DNA from: JANQGG01 sp964642175
GTDB taxonomy: Bacteria; Bacteroidota; Chlorobiia; Chlorobiales; Chloroherpetonaceae
DNA length: 64,000 nucleotides
NCBI GenBank assembly: GCA_964642175.1
Contig: CAZXOK010000002.1
Span: 310,001-374,000, forward strand
Direction of reading: 5' to 3'
The position numbers and the translations under genes are program-made. This document shows, one piece after another, positions 63,092 to 64,000 of this stretch (positions are counted from its first letter, which is position 1; each line of letters begins with the position of its first letter). The notes below the pieces were generated by a model. It did no database searches and was not told where the DNA came from. It saw only the letters and a list, made by a program, of their open reading frames with translations.

Positions 63092-64000
63092 TTATTTGCC
63101 CACATTAAATTTTATCCAGCCTCTTGGACGCGGTTTGGTTACAGGTTGTCCGTTTAATGTAATATTGACGGCCTGGGCGCGGCCTACGGTAAGCTCAAAA
63201 CCACCTTTGGCTGTATATTGGCGTTCTTGATTAGGCAGGAGCAAAGCTTCGCTGGTTACAGACCCATCACCTGAGATCACTTTTACCCAACTGGTATCGG
63301 ACAGGGCTTTAATCGTTAATTGCTTTGAAGTGCCAGGGTTTGCGCTAACAGCTGAAGTGGTTGGGGCAACAGAAGCAGATTGGACAGCCGGTGTTGTGGT
63401 TTTAGGTGAAGTTGTTTTAGCCTCTGATGTTTTTTTATCGGCGCTACTGGCAACGGTTTTGGCCGCATCAGATCCGTTTTGATTCACAACCTCTGGTTGC
63501 TTTGAAGTTGTGCTTGGCGGGCTTGCAACAGCAACCGGTTGTGGTTCTGTGGTTTTAACCACAACAGTTGGTCCATCACCCGAGCCGTTGAATATAAATA
63601 AGATAAGGCCAATGAGAAAGACGAGCCCAAAAGCAATCCCACCATACAAACCCCATTGTTTTAAAGTCATATGGCTGATATCAAAACTTGGGTGCCCGTT
63701 CTGGTTTTGATTAGATTTTACCAGATCGTGCAGAGCTTCGTCTGTAAGTATATCGAGTTCTTCTCGACAGTTTTTGAGCATATTTTCATCTACCTGCAAA
63801 TATTGCCCATAGACTTTTAACATGGCATATACATAAGGGGCAGGAAGAAATTTGAAGTCGTTTTGCTCAAGTTTAAGTAAGTATTCGGGTTTAATGCGGG
63901 TCTGTTGGCTAATAGAATCGACAGTAATATTCTTTTCTTTTCTAAGAGAAGTCAGGGTGGAGGATATATTTTCTAAATTTGATCGGTTTTTTTGTTGCGT
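63092..64000 (-). CDS. rodZ: RodZ-like cytoskeletal protein (5' truncated)
   Basis: RodZ links MreB to the cell-wall synthesis machine. The frame is open to the window edge and holds 302 residues. The N-terminal HTH_25 domain is partly present (LRKEKNITVDSISQQTRI, LPAPYVYAMLKVYGQYL). A single transmembrane segment (about residues 112-132) and a long Thr/Ser/Pro/Ala-rich linker follow. The C-terminal DUF4115 domain carries SWVKVISGDG. An internal Met at 63823 is not the true start. Confidence 0.88.
   Translation of the reverse strand, partial: TQQKNRSNLENISSTLTSLRKEKNITVDSISQQTRIKPEYLLKLEQNDFKFLPAPYVYAMLKVYGQYLQVDENMLKNCREELDILTDEALHDLVKSNQNQNGHPSFDISHMTLKQWGLYGGIAFGLVFLIGLILFIFNGSGDGPTVVVKTTEPQPVAVASPPSTTSKQPEVVNQNGSDAAKTVASSADKKTSEAKTTSPKTTTPAVQSASVAPTTSAVSANPGTSKQLTIKALSDTSWVKVISGDGSVTSEALLLPNQERQYTAKGGFELTVGRAQAVNITLNGQPVTKPRPRGWIKFNVGK

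Overview
The window reads as an ordinary chromosomal segment of a bacterium from the Bacteroidota / Chlorobiota / Balneolota-Rhodothermota assemblage. The evidence is a TTTG-N20-TAnnTTTG promoter (Bacteroidota type) in front of the methionine operon, Shine-Dalgarno-poor starts on most genes, a PorV-like outer membrane protein, a BatA-type von Willebrand protein, a DUF3822-like protein, a GldE/CorC-like CBS protein and a Mce/MlaEFD set without MlaC. GC is moderate: by eye about 50% or more in metX and lower, around 40%, in the 25-33 kb part. I saw no insertion sequence, integrase, CRISPR array, tRNA or rRNA. Most of the window is dense housekeeping genes.

Layout. 0.2-24.7 kb: a lysophospholipid acyltransferase and lpxK; a 1252-residue outer-membrane protein; rsmB; a SAM-I riboswitch controlling metY-metX; a stress protein, holA, a BatA-like protein, a CorC-like protein and ssb; an MFS and a PiT-like transporter; pyrK; a TPR lipoprotein and a lytic transglycosylase. 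25.2-30.4 kb: the striking region, described below. 30.4-45.6 kb: folK-folB, nadC-acpS-punA, a PorV-like protein, an odd 71-residue repeat protein, tig, an M16 peptidase, hscB, a biotinyl carrier protein, recA, a CoA-disulfide-reductase-like flavoprotein, a frameshifted tag and dus. 45.7-64 kb: asd, a MATE exporter, an alr-comEA-DUF3822-histidine kinase run, a zinc-ribbon/CarD-like gene with rpsU, aroA, a serine hydrolase, mlaDFE, a PHP phosphoesterase, an ABC-F ATPase and a 5'-truncated rodZ.

The key region is a compact same-strand locus: ArsA/Get3-like ATPase 1, a 146-aa protein, a 69-aa protein, an 83-aa protein, a terminator, a 478-aa protein of unknown function, ArsA/Get3-like ATPase 2 and a terminator. 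The 83-aa protein is a clear homologue of CsmA, the chlorosome baseplate protein: the glycine-rich N-terminus, the EGHW motif with the bacteriochlorophyll-a histidine, a SMGGG...SLRGSSP segment and a 20-residue C-terminal extension ending in ESKFAK are all in register. The 146- and 69-aa proteins have the size and hydrophobic-amphipathic character of chlorosome envelope proteins (CsmC/D-like and CsmB/F-like, inferred). The locus therefore suggests a chlorosome-bearing phototroph, or a lineage that kept or acquired part of the chlorosome. Two cysteine-poor ArsA-family ATPases with C-terminal HSP20-like domains and the PH-like 478-aa protein are candidate assembly or targeting factors for the envelope. 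If the genome belongs to Chlorobiota this is an expected organelle with under-described accessory genes; if it belongs to a neighbouring phylum, it would be a new chlorosome lineage. The window alone cannot settle that, and it contains no pigment-synthesis or reaction-centre gene.
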